Shown: positions 35,449 through 48,152, numbered from the stretch's first letter. The stretch: 64,000 bases of DNA from Oasisia sp. SBJ-2009 (GCA_964017155.1 OZ024857.1:43964993-44028992), one strand, 5' to 3'. The notes: generated by a model not told the origin, from the letters alone. Numbers and translations are program-made.

Positions 35449-36070
35449 CTTCAATGGAGCTCAGACTAACGCCTCTGGTTTTCCTGACATGCATAAATCG
35501 CCGTGTTTAGGCCTTGGAACAATATTCAGAACTGTCCACTGCAACGACGGTATTTGCTAATGGTATTCCAACAAATTGGTATGTTAACATACATTTGATA
35601 ATAATTAAAACGTAAAGTTCACTAAGTCGAAAATGTCGTGCAATGTTGACTAGGCTTGCATATTACATTTAAGGGGTTTCAAAGCTTGTGCAGCATAAAC
35701 AACTTATTCAAGAGTTGAATCGGCAGCATATAATATGAAACAGTGTCTTGCGTTCAGGTGGCATTAGTTATGGTGACTGACACGTCCATATGACAGTTTA
35801 AAACACCAAACACCTCTAACCCAACATTTATTCTACCCGACCGACAGTACATGGGCGCGGCGATGCTGTCGATAAGACCAACAGGCGTCTTAAAACTTGT
35901 ATTATCAGGTATTGTTGGCATTGCATGCGTAGTGTGTCATGAAACCAATCAAGTCTCCTTTATTTATATTATGTTGCCGCCTTTTCGGAGAGGGTTATGT
36001 AAACAAATCATTATTTAGCACTTAGTTTATAGCCATGCATTTTGGGCGTGTGCACATTGTTAGCATTTGT
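35449..36070 (+). repeat. Dispersed repeat R, copy 4, and linked blocks
   Basis: 35,449-35,722 matches 6,918-7,203. 35,757-35,945 matches the 3,155-3,640 blocks (GATGCTG, AGGCGTC, TGGCATTGCA). 35,990-36,070 matches 42,990-43,090 (ATTATTTAGCACTTA). The blocks are in a different order from the first unit. Confidence 0.65.
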
Positions 36071-36508
36071 TACAGCGTGACGGCCCTGTTATGAAACCCT
36101 ACATGGGCTTCGTTACTCCGCTGTCGTCTGTGCTTTAGGAAGACGACCGGGGCTCGAGTGGAATGTGCGTGATTCAGTCGCGGAGCATGGGGAGGCGACA
36201 TCGTCCCAATTTGGGATGGCCTGTATATTTTTAAACCTCATATCTTCCTTGTTAATATTCCAGAGGGTCACTCTCTCAAATCAAGAAACTTCCTTCTGAA
36301 ATGTTGCCTTACGTTCAAAACTATTAGTCACAATTTCAAACATAAGTTATAGTGTAAGGCTATGAAGCTAACGACTGTCTCATAGATATTTAACTTTTTT
36401 GAACGATGGCACGATACAATATTTCCCGATCGTGCTTTATGTCTGCAAATGCAATCGTTCTATCTTTCTGCGCAACCTAAATGAAGTTGGCTGCTTTCTT
36501 CTCAGACC
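36071..36508. other. Unassigned spacer
   Basis: No feature recognised. Confidence 0.4.

Positions 36509-36578
<70 letters not shown>
36509..36578. repeat. (TA)n microsatellite
   Basis: About 35 TA units directly before repeat T copy 2. Confidence 0.97.
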
Positions 36579-36582
<4 letters not shown>

Positions 36583-36589
36583 CTAGACA

Positions 36590-37466
36590 ATGCCCGGCTG
36601 TGGTAGCAGTGGCTATGGCACACCACCACACGGAACCTATATAAAATGGGAACAATGTACAGACGTTTAAAAACTCTATTTTTACACTTTTCAGTAATTA
36701 TATTAACTATTGTGTCCCGGAGACCATGCACATACGCACTTTCTCACGCATGTGCGGGCGCACACACAGGGTGACTGCACATTGAAAATGGCGATATATT
36801 GTACAATCTATAAATCTTGCCGAAGGATTTTCATGTGATTTCAATTCCAGTGCGCTAGACATGATTTTGAGTAACATTGGTTTAATTATCTCGGTGAATT
36901 AGCTCGGTACCATGGAAGACCAGTATTTCACAGCGTTAGATTCAGGTGTTGAAATACCGCGCGTTTTAACACCCGTGGGAGCTTTATTCCTATGACCCTT
37001 TTTATAATTCTACAGCGGCGAAGCATCGTTTTAAATTAAGGGCTCAGCCAGCCGTACATGGTATGGAGTGGGCTCACTGAAGCGCAAAGAGTTGAGCGGT
37101 CTGATGTTGCCGAGCACACAGGTTTGTTTCACCGCAACGACGCCAGGCAGAAGAGGCCACCTGGGACCGTCTCAAAAACCTTACACTCCACACCAACACC
37201 ACCACTAGTCTCAGCAGAACGCAGCACCCGTCGGAACAACTGCTGCCATGGAATGAACCAGCCAGCACTTAACACAAACCGCGCAACATGCACGCATGCA
37301 AGTACGTCACACACATACATGCCGCCGCATTCATAACACGCACACAAGCGCACGCGCATGGACGCATGCACTCACCGACGCACACGCGCACGTATAGAAA
37401 AGAGAAGCTGTTGATCGTAACTGATATGAAATTGCCGTGGACACCGTGGTCTCCGCGAAACAATAG
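36590..37466 (+). repeat. Segmental repeat T, copy 2 (empty sites)
   Basis: Matches 12,000-14,203 without the pogo insert (empty TA at 36,797-36,798) and without the Harbinger insert (empty TTA at 36,936-36,938). Ends near CCGCGAAACAAT. Confidence 0.8.
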
Positions 37467-38149
37467 ATAACGTGATGTGAGCGCGGTCTGGTGGTTTGAT
37501 TTTGCGGTGAAACAAACGAAGATGCTAGCGGAATGAGTGTATATTTAATAGAACTATGGTTGTCTGGTGTGTATCACCTCCAACAGACAATGTGTATTCT
37601 GTAATAAAGTGTTGATATTGTGCAGATATTATGTTCTGAATACAATGAGGAATGTTTTTTTTTTTTTTTTTTGTAACCGGTAATCTGCGCATGTATATTA
37701 CACCGTGAGGCGCGAAGTGGCGCAGAAACTAGCACACGCACACATGTGTCAGCACACGATAAAAATCGATTCAAGATGGCCGTCCGGGAATAAACGTGTG
37801 TGCTGCCGTGTTAGGAGGTATGATAATTGTTGTGGTAGGGAGGCGTTGAAGGGTGAAGAATGTGAAGGTGGGTGACACACTGAAGGCCATAGAGCGCAAT
37901 GAACATTTCGTGAAAGTGGTAGTTGGAGGATGTTTCAGCTGGTGTTAATCTAATAAGGAAAGTCTGACATCGACGCACACAATACCGGTCCCTCCGTATC
38001 GGCGGGAACCTGTCAGTGTTCATTACGTAATGACGTCTGGCACCAGACACCCAATCCCTTTTAACTTTGCGCTTCGCGTGACAGTCTCGCAAGGGCGCAT
38101 ACAATGCCGAAGTCGCGCACACTATTTTAGGACTAATTGAAGCACTAAG
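37467..38149. other. Unassigned, poly-T
   Basis: Contains an 18-bp T run at about 37,655. Nothing coding is recognised. Confidence 0.45.
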
Positions 38150-38665
38150 CAATCTAGCCATGATAATCGAGTTGAAATAGGTCCTCAACCCCGAGGAACT
38201 GGCGAAAGTGATTAGGAAATTATGACAAATATTCGGGATATTTAAACAACAGTTAGATGAAAAATATATCGCATTGCTTGAAGATAAAGTTATCTTTCTT
38301 CACGACCAAATCGATAACAACGAACAGTGTGTTCCAAGTGTTAACCTGCGCTTGTGTGGCATTGAAGAGACAGGTAACGAAGAGGACCTTGAGTTAGCGA
38401 ACATGGAAATATGCAATTATGTACACAATAACTTGCAAAATATAGCAACAAGTATCGGTGACAATGATGGAAACAAGTTATTATCGCCCATGTGACATTC
38501 TTAAAATATATAATTCCGTGATTTGCGATGTCTCTGCTGTAGAAATAAATGTATTTTTGTGATTTGAAATAATGTGTACTGCATAGGAACCATTCTTAAG
38601 AATAAGGTGTAAGACCATATTATGTATGTAAAACGTTAGGTTCTTTCTCCTGTCTCGATGTTTTT
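38150..38665 (+). pseudogene. LINE ORF1 fragment (copy 2)
   Basis: 38,250-38,490 reads FKQQLDEKYIALLEDKV, FLHDQIDNNEQ, then VNLRLCGIEETGNEEDLE: a charged heptad-like coil followed by the NLRxxGIEE phrase of LINE ORF1. One stop lies upstream of FGIFKQQ. The remainder (38,446-38,665) matches 718-960. This is the uninterrupted form of the repeat that is split at 263 in the first copy. Confidence 0.6.
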
Positions 38666-38861
38666 TATTACGAGACGAGAAGGCCGCAAAAAAGGAGTTG
38701 ATTGAACGGTAAGTGGCACGCTGAACGATAATGGGGTAACTTTGAATTATTTTATACATACATGCATATCCAGACGACTAGTAAACAGTGATTTTAGAAT
38801 AATTTATTACAGATGAATTGTTGAGTTCCGTTAATTAGGTGTGAAGTGTGGACTAGTAATT

Positions 38862-39296
38862 AGGGCGTGTAAGTCTCGCGCGCGAAAACGAGGCTGGGGG
38901 CAGTTGGGGGCAGAAAGTCCATATTCTCCATGTTAACGTATAGGACTTCGTTTTGTTTTTGGTTGTAACAATCGAACTGTTCCAGTCTAATTATTTCACT
39001 TACACTGTCCGAAGGATTATTAAAAGCAGAAGCAGTTGAACACTTTGCCGGTGACAATGCTCACGGAAATCATGAATTATAGTCGATTATAATGATGGTT
39101 GCCATGGCAACGACGGCTTGTACTTGTGTTTGGCGATGTTGACTAATACTGAAAAGTGCCATTTTTCGTGCAGTACAACCTGTTTGAGGCAAACGCATAC
39201 ATGTGTTATGATTATATGCATTTAGACAACTTGTCAGATATAAGTGCTTATCGAAACCACAATGTACAGCTATGTAAAATGCAAAACCCGTAAAAA
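38862..39296 (+). repeat. 435-bp inverted repeat, left arm
   Basis: Inverted relative to 42,107-42,536, about 88% identical by eye. Outer end begins TAGGGCGTGTAAGTCTCGCG; inner end is near AAAACCCGTAAA. The arms enclose a Rex1 LINE. No target duplication was recognised. Confidence 0.8.
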
Positions 39297-39569
39297 ACAC
39301 ATACGGCTTAAATTTTTGGGGAGTGTCTATTATCTGCACTACACAAATCGCTATGTCTATGATAGTGTGGTAAACTCAATATTAAATCGGACATTTAAGA
39401 TAAGAAAGGTATAACACAAGATATCTATGTCCTGATTTTCCTAATATTCATCAGTCGGAAGTTACAACTGTCATCCATCGAATATTATTCTAATGACCAG
39501 TCCCCAAATCAGCTCGGAGTCTCGCCATGTATCGTGACTCACTTACGGGCCCTATATGTGATAGAAAAT
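39297..39569. other. Spacer inside inverted repeat
   Basis: No feature recognised between the left arm and the LINE. Confidence 0.4.
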
Positions 39570-39683
39570 ATCAGAACACTCTCGATTACAGCTCTCTAAA
39601 AGTTGAGCATAACCTGTGTGGTCAAACCAAACGATCTTAACCTTCTTAAAAAGTACAGCCGCTGCTGGGGCTTTTTGACAAGA

Positions 39684-39734
39684 TTAACAACATTTAGCTC
39701 CCATTTAAGATTAATGGGAGCTAAATGTTGTTAA
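39684..39734. repeat. Perfect 22-bp palindrome in LINE
   Basis: Arms 39,684-39,705 and 39,713-39,734 are perfect reverse complements around a 7-nt loop. One arm is the LINE's own coding sequence (minus strand, KWELNVVN). The other is its inverted copy, replacing expected codons. Confidence 0.9.
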
Positions 39735-41703
39735 CCGAGAAATTTGAAATGTTGGATGATTTCAATTGTTCTGCCATCGAACACAAGAGGCGAGGGAGGA
39801 GGAGATTTCTTTCTCCTAAATTCCACAATCATTTCTTTCGCTTAATTTATATTTAATTCCAGGTTGTTATCGTTGCACCAACTGATGAGTTTGTTTACTT
39901 GATCCCGATGTTCAGATTCATAAAAAAAATTATTATTAGCCCTATCACTGTAGTGTCATCATCATCGGCAAATTTCAGTATTTTAGTTCGTACGTGACAA
40001 GATAAAAATCATGTGTATAAAGAGAATATAACATTGGTGACAGCACACAGTCCTGAGGCGTGCCAGTAGATAACGTAACTGATGATAATAAGTTGTCGCC
40101 AATTTGTACAACCTGCGGCCTATTTAAAAAAAAAATCGAGGATCCACAGACACATGTATTGAGGAACACCGAGACTCTGTATCTTATCAAAAACGCTTTG
40201 ATGGGATAATAATTGTGTTGAAAGCAGAGCTAAAATCAACAAAAAGGGTCCTAGCGTAAGTATTTGGGCTGTCGAGATGTTGAAGAACGTAACACAATCC
40301 TAGAGCGACAACGTCGTCAATAGATCTATTGTTGCGATATGCAAATTGAAATTGGTCAAGCAATGGATCGATAATTGATTTCAGAAACTGCAGGACCAAG
40401 CGCTCGAGTGTCTTGATGACTACATAAGTCAAGGCAACAAGCGTGTAATCGTTTAAACAAGAGGCTATAGATTTCTTGCGAACAGGAAAGATAGTTGACT
40501 TTTTGAAGCAATGAGGGATTTTACATTGGGAAAGAGACACATTGAACATGTCTGTGAATACACCCGACAGTTGGTCGGCACATTGTTTAAGTTAACATGG
40601 AGAAATGTTACCGGACATGCAGCCTTTCTGTTATTTACACGTTGAAACATGCGTCTAACAACATATTCGTCAACTGTGAAAGTATGGAGGGATGAGGTGG
40701 GAGTGATAGAGGAAGGAGAAGTAGTGTTCAGTTGATCAAACCGGCTATAAATATCATTCAATCTGTCAGGAAGATTAGTGTCGGTAGCCGTAGTGTTCTT
40801 GCGAGACAGCTTGTAGTTGGTTATGGCCTGCAGACCCTGCCTAATGTTCTTAGAGTTGTTGGTGGTGAGATTCTCCTCAAGCTTGTCACGGTATTTGGCC
40901 TTGCCGGTCTTGGCGGCCTTTTCCGCTGCATATCTTGCTTTTTTGTATTTGTCTTTGTACGCATCTTGTTTCGCCTGTCACTTGTGTTTGATATAAGTAT
41001 TGAACCACGGATTGTCGTTGGGGTAGCTTGTTACTGTTTTCGTTGGAATACAGAGGCCCTCGCAAAAAGTGATGTAATCGCTGACTCTCTCTGTGTATTC
41101 GTGAATATCGGTTGCGGCCTCTTTGAACATTCCCCAATCAGTGCATTCAAAACAGCCGCGAAGTGTCTCCATTGCATTCACTAACCAGTGTTTCACAGTT
41201 TTGAAGGTTGGCTTAACACACATCAATTGCTGTTTGTAAGTCGGCACTAGGTAAACCATTGCGTGGTCCGAGCGGCCGAGTGGTGCGCGAGGGATGGAAC
41301 GGTACGCACCCTTGATGGTTGTACACTGTATAACAATAGTCAAGAGTTCTACCATCCCTAGTTGCACATGTCACCTGCTATATGAACTTCGGCATCTCTT
41401 TCTTCGGATTGGCTTTATTGAAATCACCCGTCACAATAACACACGAGTCTGGTTGAGAATGTTCAGCCTGCGTGACGATATCAGACAGTTGACAGCTAGG
41501 GGGATATATACACGGCAGTCAGAATTACGCTGGAAAACTCCCTGGGCAAGTAGAAAGGCCGACAGACAATTGTGAGAGTTTTTATGTCAACAGAACACGT
41601 TTTTGACAAAATCTTGACACCGGTAGACCAGGATGCAAACACCCCCTCCGCGAGCCTTCCCAGTCTCGTCGCGAGACCGGTCACTTCTGTAGATGGTTAG
41701 TCC

Positions 41704-41727
41704 GGGGGGGGGGGAGGGGGGGGGGGC
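41704..41727 (+). repeat. Poly-G tract
   Basis: Two G runs of more than 10 separated by one A. Such runs are prone to sequencing error. Confidence 0.8.
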
Positions 41728-42106
41728 TGCACGGCTGAATCAGGAATGGTGGCGTCCAGCCATGTCTCTGTGAAGCAAAATATAGAGCAATCTTTGTAGT
41801 CTCTTTTAGTTTATAGATCGCATAGAAACTCGTCGGTCTTGTTGCGTAAAGAGCGAACATTCGACAGGAACAGAGACGGTAGCGAGGGTCGTAAAGTTCG
41901 ACGGCGTAGCCTCAACAAGGCTCCGCCTCGTCTACCCCGTTTACGCACGCGCCGACCACGGGCGTTGGCCGGCTGGTCTGTCACCCAGTTTAGACCGGGT
42001 AAAACACGATAAATGGCGTGACTCCGCGCGATTGGAGCTCATTGGGGTCTAAGCGAGACAATTGGGGAATGGACACAAGAATAATACACAATAAAATAGT
42101 TTACGG

Positions 42107-42536
42107 GATTTGCATTTTACATTGCTGTACATTGTGGTTTCGATAAGTACTTATATCTGACAAGTTGTCTAAATTCGCATAATCATAACACATGTGTTCG
42201 TTTGCCCCAAACAGGTTGTACTACGCGAAAAATGGCACTTTTCATTATTAGTCAAGATCACCAGACGCAAGTACTTGCTGCTATTGCCATGGCAACCACC
42301 ATTATAATCGATTACAATTCATGATTTTTGTGATCATTGTCACCGGCAAAGTGTTCCACTGCTTCTGCTTGTAATAATCCTTTGGACAGTATAACTGAAA
42401 TAGTTAGACTGGAACCGTTCGATTATTTCGACCAAAAACAAAACGAAGTCCTGTACGTTAACATGGCGAATATGGACCTTCTGCCCCCAACTGCCCCCAG
42501 CCTCGTTTTCGCGCGCGAGACTTACACGCCCTATTA
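42107..42536 (-). repeat. 435-bp inverted repeat, right arm
   Basis: Inverted partner of 38,862-39,296. It begins just upstream of the Rex1 5' region. The shared 65-codon frame (SPAKCSTASA...) differs between arms mostly at residue-changing sites, so it is not treated as a gene. Confidence 0.8.
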
Positions 42537-42721
42537 AAACGATAGCTTGGTTGCATGTCACACGTGGTATCCCTGATGTGCAGCAGAACGTCCCGATCGT
42601 ATTGTTGCACGCACAGTGTCCTTCCGACCAGAAATACCTTCACAACACACACTCTAAAAACACGACACCCAACATCCTGTCGCCATAGATCGGCGCCATT
42701 TCGTTGGTAATCAAATACAAT

Positions 42722-42814
42722 CTCCAGTAATCATAAATGGGAGCTAAATGTTGTTAATATTGTCAAAAAGGCCCCGCAGCGGCTGTACTTTGTAAAAAGG
42801 TTAAAATCATTTTA
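42722..42814 (+). pseudogene. Second Rex1 fragment
   Basis: Plus strand reads KWELNVVNIVKKAPQRLYF then KRLKSF, homologous to the C-terminal part of the Rex1 LINE at 39,640-39,730 but in opposite orientation. It is cut by a TA array. Confidence 0.7.
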
Positions 42815-42844
42815 TATATATATATATATATAATATATATATAG

Positions 42845-42923
<79 letters not shown>
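42814..42923. repeat. (TA)n microsatellite
   Basis: TA array with a few T/A interruptions. Confidence 0.96.
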
Positions 42924-42929
<6 letters not shown>

Positions 42930-42989
42930 TATGTCCGATAAGATCATCGCAGGTGATTAGTTGATTCCTTGATAACATGAGGCCGTGGC

Positions 42990-43329
42990 AACCTGTCAGA
43001 GAGGTTTATGAAAACAAATAATTATTTAGCACTTACATTATAGCCATACATTTCTTGGACGTGTGTACATTGTGTTAGCATTTGTCTCAGATTGAAGTCC
43101 CTCCGCGTTGTCATATACACTGGCGTTTGAAGTCAGAACTCATTTCATATTGAGGGGACTGAACATTCTAATGTGTTTTTTGCATAGCGTCATATCTAGA
43201 GCAATTAACGTAAGACATAATAGGAAAATAGTACAAATTTAACTATATAAATGAATACATTAATAACGTTAGTAAAATAATAATAATAAATTGATTCAGT
43301 TGTAAAATATATATACAGGGCATGTCTAT
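42990..43329 (+). repeat. Repeat block shared with 35,990
   Basis: 42,990-43,090 matches 35,990-36,070. The remainder is AT-rich and unassigned. Confidence 0.55.
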
Positions 43330-43600
43330 TAATTAGGTAATACAATAAGACTAATATAAATTACTGCAGAATACTTCCATGAATTTAAGTAGTATACGCA
43401 ATAATAAAAAGGTGCGTCTTTACAGACCGAAGACAACTTTTAGAAGGGACAATCGTCGGCAGAGCATTCCATACTGCTGCAGCAGCGTTAACGAATGCAC
43501 ATTCGCCGGAATGATCGATGAATATTACATTCCAAACCGCGTTCGATATGACAATTGACAAGCATAGTTGCCGTTTCATGTATGCGACATTTTACATAAC
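43330..43600 (-). pseudogene. LINE RT C-terminal fragment
   Basis: Minus strand reads GECAFVNAAAAVWNALPTIV then KTHLFIIAY, homologous to 20,570-20,880. As there, it sits directly upstream of a promoter cassette in divergent orientation, so the pair was duplicated together. Confidence 0.7.
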
Positions 43601-43623
43601 ACAAAAGAACCAGCTATTCACAT

Positions 43624-43643
43624 GTTAGCCTATCAGTGCGTCG
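43624..43643 (+). promoter_or_regulatory. Cassette C, upstream end (split)
   Basis: GTTAGCCTATCAGTGCGTCG, the beginning of the promoter cassette, is interrupted at 43,644 by a hAT element and resumes at 46,049. Confidence 0.65.
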
Positions 43644-43808
43644 CAGTGCTGTAACAAGTACTCCAGAAAAGTAACTAAGTAAAAGTAAAAGTAATCTCCA
43701 AAAAACTACTTAAGTAAAAGTAAAAGTACCCCCGAAAAAAACTACTTAAGTAAAAGTACCGCTCAACAAAACTACTTAAGTAAAAGTACAAAAAGTATTC
43801 GGTCAGTG

Positions 43809-43809
<1 letters not shown>

Positions 43810-43901
<92 letters not shown>
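43810..43901. repeat. (TA)n microsatellite
   Basis: TA array at the start of a nested CAGGGTTG end. Confidence 0.96.
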
Positions 43902-43904
<3 letters not shown>

Positions 43905-44660
43905 GGTTGTTTGATTTAAATCATTTGATTTAAATCATTGATTTAAATCATGACCGTAGTTTTTTATGTGTGACTAAAGAAAATTTTCCGTTTTTAATCT
44001 GTTTTTAAACGGATAATAAAGTTTTTAGAATCTTTGAATCTTGAATGATTTAAATCACTCAAAAAAAATCAAAACAATCATTGATTTTTGATAAATCTGT
44101 TTTTGATTTATATGAATCTGCTTGGCTGGGTAGAATGCTTTGTATGCCTCATGCATCTATAGGTCTCAGTATATAACCCCACACCAATAACAAGTGATTG
44201 GTCAAGGGAGATCAATTCGAATGAACAGGAAGCCTGGCATCATAAAAAGGGCTCTATAGGCAACTGTTTTACAATATAAAGAGATTAAAGCTGGTGGGGA
44301 GTAGGAGTGCTCCCCAGTTGAAACATCTCCCCAACATCTCCCCAGCTGGAGGGTATGGGTGGAGGAGGTAATGATGAACAAAGGCTACCAGGGTCAGTAG
44401 GCAACTGCAGCCCACAACAGTGCCATGGATATGCAAAATAAGCAGATAAGGCAACCTGGGTCTCAGGCTGAACGGTTGAGATAATCAGGAATTGCATTAG
44501 ACACAGGCCAGAGGCAGAGCCTAATCAAAGCTGCAGGTCAGCATTAACTGTCTGTTGGATCACTGCTTTGTTGTACAATTCTACCACTTCTTTTTGTTTA
44601 TTCACAATGTCTGGAAGAAAAAGACTGGTTTTATTTTGAAAAGACTGTGGTGCCATGAAC
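43902..44660 (+). mobile_element. Nested, truncated hAT copy
   Basis: Begins CAGGGTTGTTTGATTTAAATC, a hAT-type end with ATTTAAATCA subterminal repeats. 44,207-44,660 matches the minus strand of 61,395-61,600, the start of a BED-finger transposase. Here the first codons (MSGRKR) are followed at once by a shift and a stop. No right end was found. Confidence 0.6.
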
Positions 44661-44755
44661 GACTGGGTGTAAATGTATGGTCAATGTATTTCATTTCAGA
44701 ATGCAGTGAAGCTTCCAAATCTTGTGTTTAATAGGAAGCATTTCATCATCATATA

Positions 44756-44756
<1 letters not shown>

Positions 44757-44818
<62 letters not shown>
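44757..44818. repeat. (TA)n microsatellite
   Basis: About 30 TA units. Confidence 0.96.
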
Positions 44819-44822
<4 letters not shown>

Positions 44823-46048
44823 TATATAAGATCTTCTGATGCCACCAGTTCACTTTTGCTGTTGATGTTTGTCTTTTGTGATAGATATAATTATCTTAAG
44901 ATAATTACTAAATTTAAGGTGTTTTGATATTTAAATGTAGCGTTCATATTTACTACAATTCCATTCTGTATCTACAACCAACGGCATTTCAAAGAAGACC
45001 AATGCAGCTACTGCACCACAAACCTCATAAAACAGGAGGGTACCGCGTGTCGACCAACCTATGCGATGTTCAAAAAACATTGTTACACACTGTTGAGTAT
45101 TGAACAACAACAAATTCACGAAATTGTAGTTTTGAAATAAATTATGCACCAACAGACCACGATGTATGGAGACGAACGATAATATGAGATCTAGAATAAT
45201 AATCTGGCTCTCAGTCGCTGAACGCGCAAAAAGATTCAAAACTAAAATCAATAAGCTCATTATTGGCACAACTTCCTTCGTCTTTCAGTTATCGTTAAAA
45301 TACCGATTTATAACGCGCATTTACCACGCCAAAACGACTACGACTCCCCATTTTATACACGGTTGATGAATTCATAAGTTTATGCATCAGTAGCATGTTT
45401 TGCATGGCTAAGTGTTACGCCTAATATTTGTGACGCAATTCATCATGACATTAAAACCTAGCATTATACTGATCTTTTCTACTGAGATGCAACCTATTTA
45501 TCCGATTTCTAAACATAATTGTCATTGAATCTCGGTTGCAATTTTCAAGCCATTGACTCGCGGCATGGTCGATGCGCCGGTCTTACGGAAACACCGATGT
45601 GCGAAGCCAGGACTGGCAGCAGGGAAATGCAACTGATCATTGATGCCTGCACAAAACAAACAATGCCGTGCCCCACATTTACTCTTTAATTGCCCTTAAT
45701 CAAACAGACCGTTCATGGGTTTTAACACCCACTGGGACGTCTCGGAAACCAAGCGCCAGTTACATAATAGATCAGCGTGAAACACGACTGATGCCACGAT
45801 GTCGGCCTGAGCGGCGAGCGCAAAGCAAACAACGACTACACAATAAGGGGTCGAGACTAATTTTTAAACTGGTGGTAGATTATAGTAACGCAAAATTGAG
45901 AAGTAAAAAAGTAAGAAAGTAAACCAAAAAGTACTTCGTTACAAGTAAAAGTAATTCCCAAAAAATGTACTTCGTTACAAGTAGATTTCAAAATAAACTA
46001 CTTAAGTAATGTAACGAAGTAAATGTAATTCGTTACATCCCAGCACTG

Positions 46049-46240
46049 GTGCGTCGTATGAAGTGATCGACGTAGCTAGCGGAACGAGACGATTGGAAAC
46101 CCTATAAATGGAGGCAGTTCTAACGTGAAAGCAGTTCGTCCTGCAACGAGAATCATAATTTCTTTCATCGACTAAGAAATCAAGGTCCCTCTAGTCGACA
46201 GAGTCAGCACTTCCCTTAAGACTCAGATTTAGCGGTGAGT
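46049..46240 (+). promoter_or_regulatory. TATA promoter + non-coding first exon, cassette C
   Basis: Third copy of the cassette. TATAAATG is at 46,103-46,110, CAGTTCG starts 29 nt later at 46,132, and the donor GTGAGT is at 46,235-46,240, giving a 103-nt exon exactly as in copy A. It has no ATG. Its upstream part is separated by the hAT element. TATA has one change (final A to G). Confidence 0.6.
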
Positions 46241-46715
46241 TTATATTCTACACATAAAGTTTTGTAGTCAAATTTTAACTAAATTGATGGACACATTATT
46301 TTAAGCCACATTATGTCCTTGTATGCGTCACAAAACTACAGCACAATGGAATAATCGTTTACTGTTAGTGACTAAGTAAATGGATTCGAAATGAACGAAC
46401 TAAACCACCGATTAGTTTATTGTAGCGCGTAATAGATGGCGCGCTGTTAAATTTATTGTTCTGAAATCTGCGGCAGGTGGCTCAACAGGTGTGAATAGGG
46501 CGCGTGGCAGGCGCGTGACGATTATAAAAAGCAGTAAAGGAAATGGAGCTCGACGCCGCAAGATCGACTGTATTTCTGATTTCAAGATGTTGACGCTTGC
46601 CAGTGAAACTTCGATATACGCGCGAATTGCTGAGATACATTTGTATTATCTGATGACACACTGTTTTGCGGTACGCAGTTTAAACATGCTGAAGTGAACT
46701 AAAACATCGGTAATT
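46241..46715. other. Unassigned after cassette C
   Basis: Only the first few dozen bases resemble the sequence behind cassettes A and B. No repeat R copy follows before the next element. Confidence 0.4.
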
Positions 46716-46776
46716 TTCCAGTTAACTGGCCTAACTTATTGGGGCCTTTTCAAAACGGTGTTAGCACGTTGTTTCG

Positions 46777-47091
<315 letters not shown>

Positions 47092-47186
47092 GAATGTCAT
47101 TCTACGTCACACCCACTAAAACGAAGTCGGACATAATGTTTTTTAATTGTGTTTTATATCAATTTAATGTCGTCGAGTCGACGTAA

Positions 47187-48152
47187 CTGTATTGTGTCCA
47201 GGGGGATGCAATATAATTTTGAGGCAAGCCCTGAATGAAGCTAGGCACACGAAACGAATGGAGGCCACCTAAGGTCAACGTTTCCCGTCGCCCAGCCCCG
47301 GGCAGGAGAGGACAGTGTGACAGCCACCTGGCCGGTGACCTCGAACCGGCAGTTCCGCTGTATTCGTTGACTTGGCAACAGGGTTTGTCGGTACCTCTGT
47401 TGGTTTTAACGAAATTTTCATCCCGCTGTCTTCATTGACTATACAGCGCGGTGTTGTAACTCTGCGGGAATCCACTCTGCGATCATCACATACATTTCCT
47501 GGTTGATCTGAGATATGTGCTGTTAATTGGACGTTTGCTCTGCGGAACTCCCTCCACGTCACGTATATTTATTTCTTTTTTGCGACACAATCCAGCTGTA
47601 GTAGTATGCTTTGCTCGTTGTATAATGATTTTCGCGTGAGTTGACACACCGGTGGGTGTTTGCTGCCATCGTTTCTTCTTCGTGCGAGTCACTTTAGCTA
47701 CGGTTGCATCGGTAAAAGAGGTGTTGATTGCTTGTTGCCTCAGTGCTGGTGAGATGTAATCTAGGTGACGCTAACATATCCTCACGTCCCTTTGAAAGTT
47801 TACGTTTTGTTTACACAACTATTTTTGTCTTGTCCTGGGCACGATCGCAGCTTTTGAATGTCGGGCTGTGTACGGTTGGGTCCTATCGGCCGAGGACACT
47901 GGGGTGTCCGACGCTGTCCAGGCGCCGGCTGGTTAGCGCTATTTGACGACGGGTTAATTACCGTTTGAACTTCGCCGCGGGGACCCTGCCTTAGAGATAC
48001 GGTTTAATTACTCCTGGCGGGTGGTAAAGTCTACAGCCGCAGGCTGCGTCGTCCGGGGGCGCCCGGGATGTATATGCGGTTGTCCCACGCTGTGCTGCTG
48101 GCTCTGCTGAGTATAGACTCGGGGTCTACATGTGTGTATGCATATGTGTGTC

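Larger units (their letters stand above)
39570..42010 (-). pseudogene. Rex1-type LINE, decayed
   Basis: On the minus strand, from about 41,900: endonuclease start LSNVRSLRNKTDEF and FTETWLDATIPDSAV. Then at about 41,290 AYRSIPRAPLGRSDH, and at 41,130 ECTDWGMFKEAATDIHEY, both typical of Rex1. The RT follows with LFVDFSSAFNTI (about 40,215), GTPQDCVLSPMLYSLYTHD and a FADD codon set near 39,960. The C-terminal end is QQRLYFLRRLRSFGL (about 39,650). Stops and frameshifts break it into at least six pieces. A palindrome at 39,684 replaces a few codons. A poly-G run interrupts the endonuclease at 41,704. Confidence 0.85.
43644..46048. mobile_element. hAT-type element with 8-bp target duplication
   Basis: Ends CAGTGCTG...CAGCACTG are flanked by a perfect 8-bp duplication GTGCGTCG (43,636-43,643 and 46,049-46,056). 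Cassettes A and B show the uninterrupted site. The ends are rich in AAGTAAAAGTA / TTCGTTAC words, as in many hAT elements. The 2.4-kb interior contains no transposase of its own that I can read. It carries a second, truncated hAT end (43,902), a BED-region remnant (44,509-44,660) and two TA arrays. 44,931-45,922 is unassigned. Confidence 0.88.

Noticed and set aside
38860..42537. A 65-codon frame conserved between the two 435-bp inverted arms (SPAKCSTASA...)
   Set aside because: By codon comparison about 11 of 13 differences change the residue and only about 2 are silent, so there is no sign of protein-level constraint. Identity reflects the duplication.
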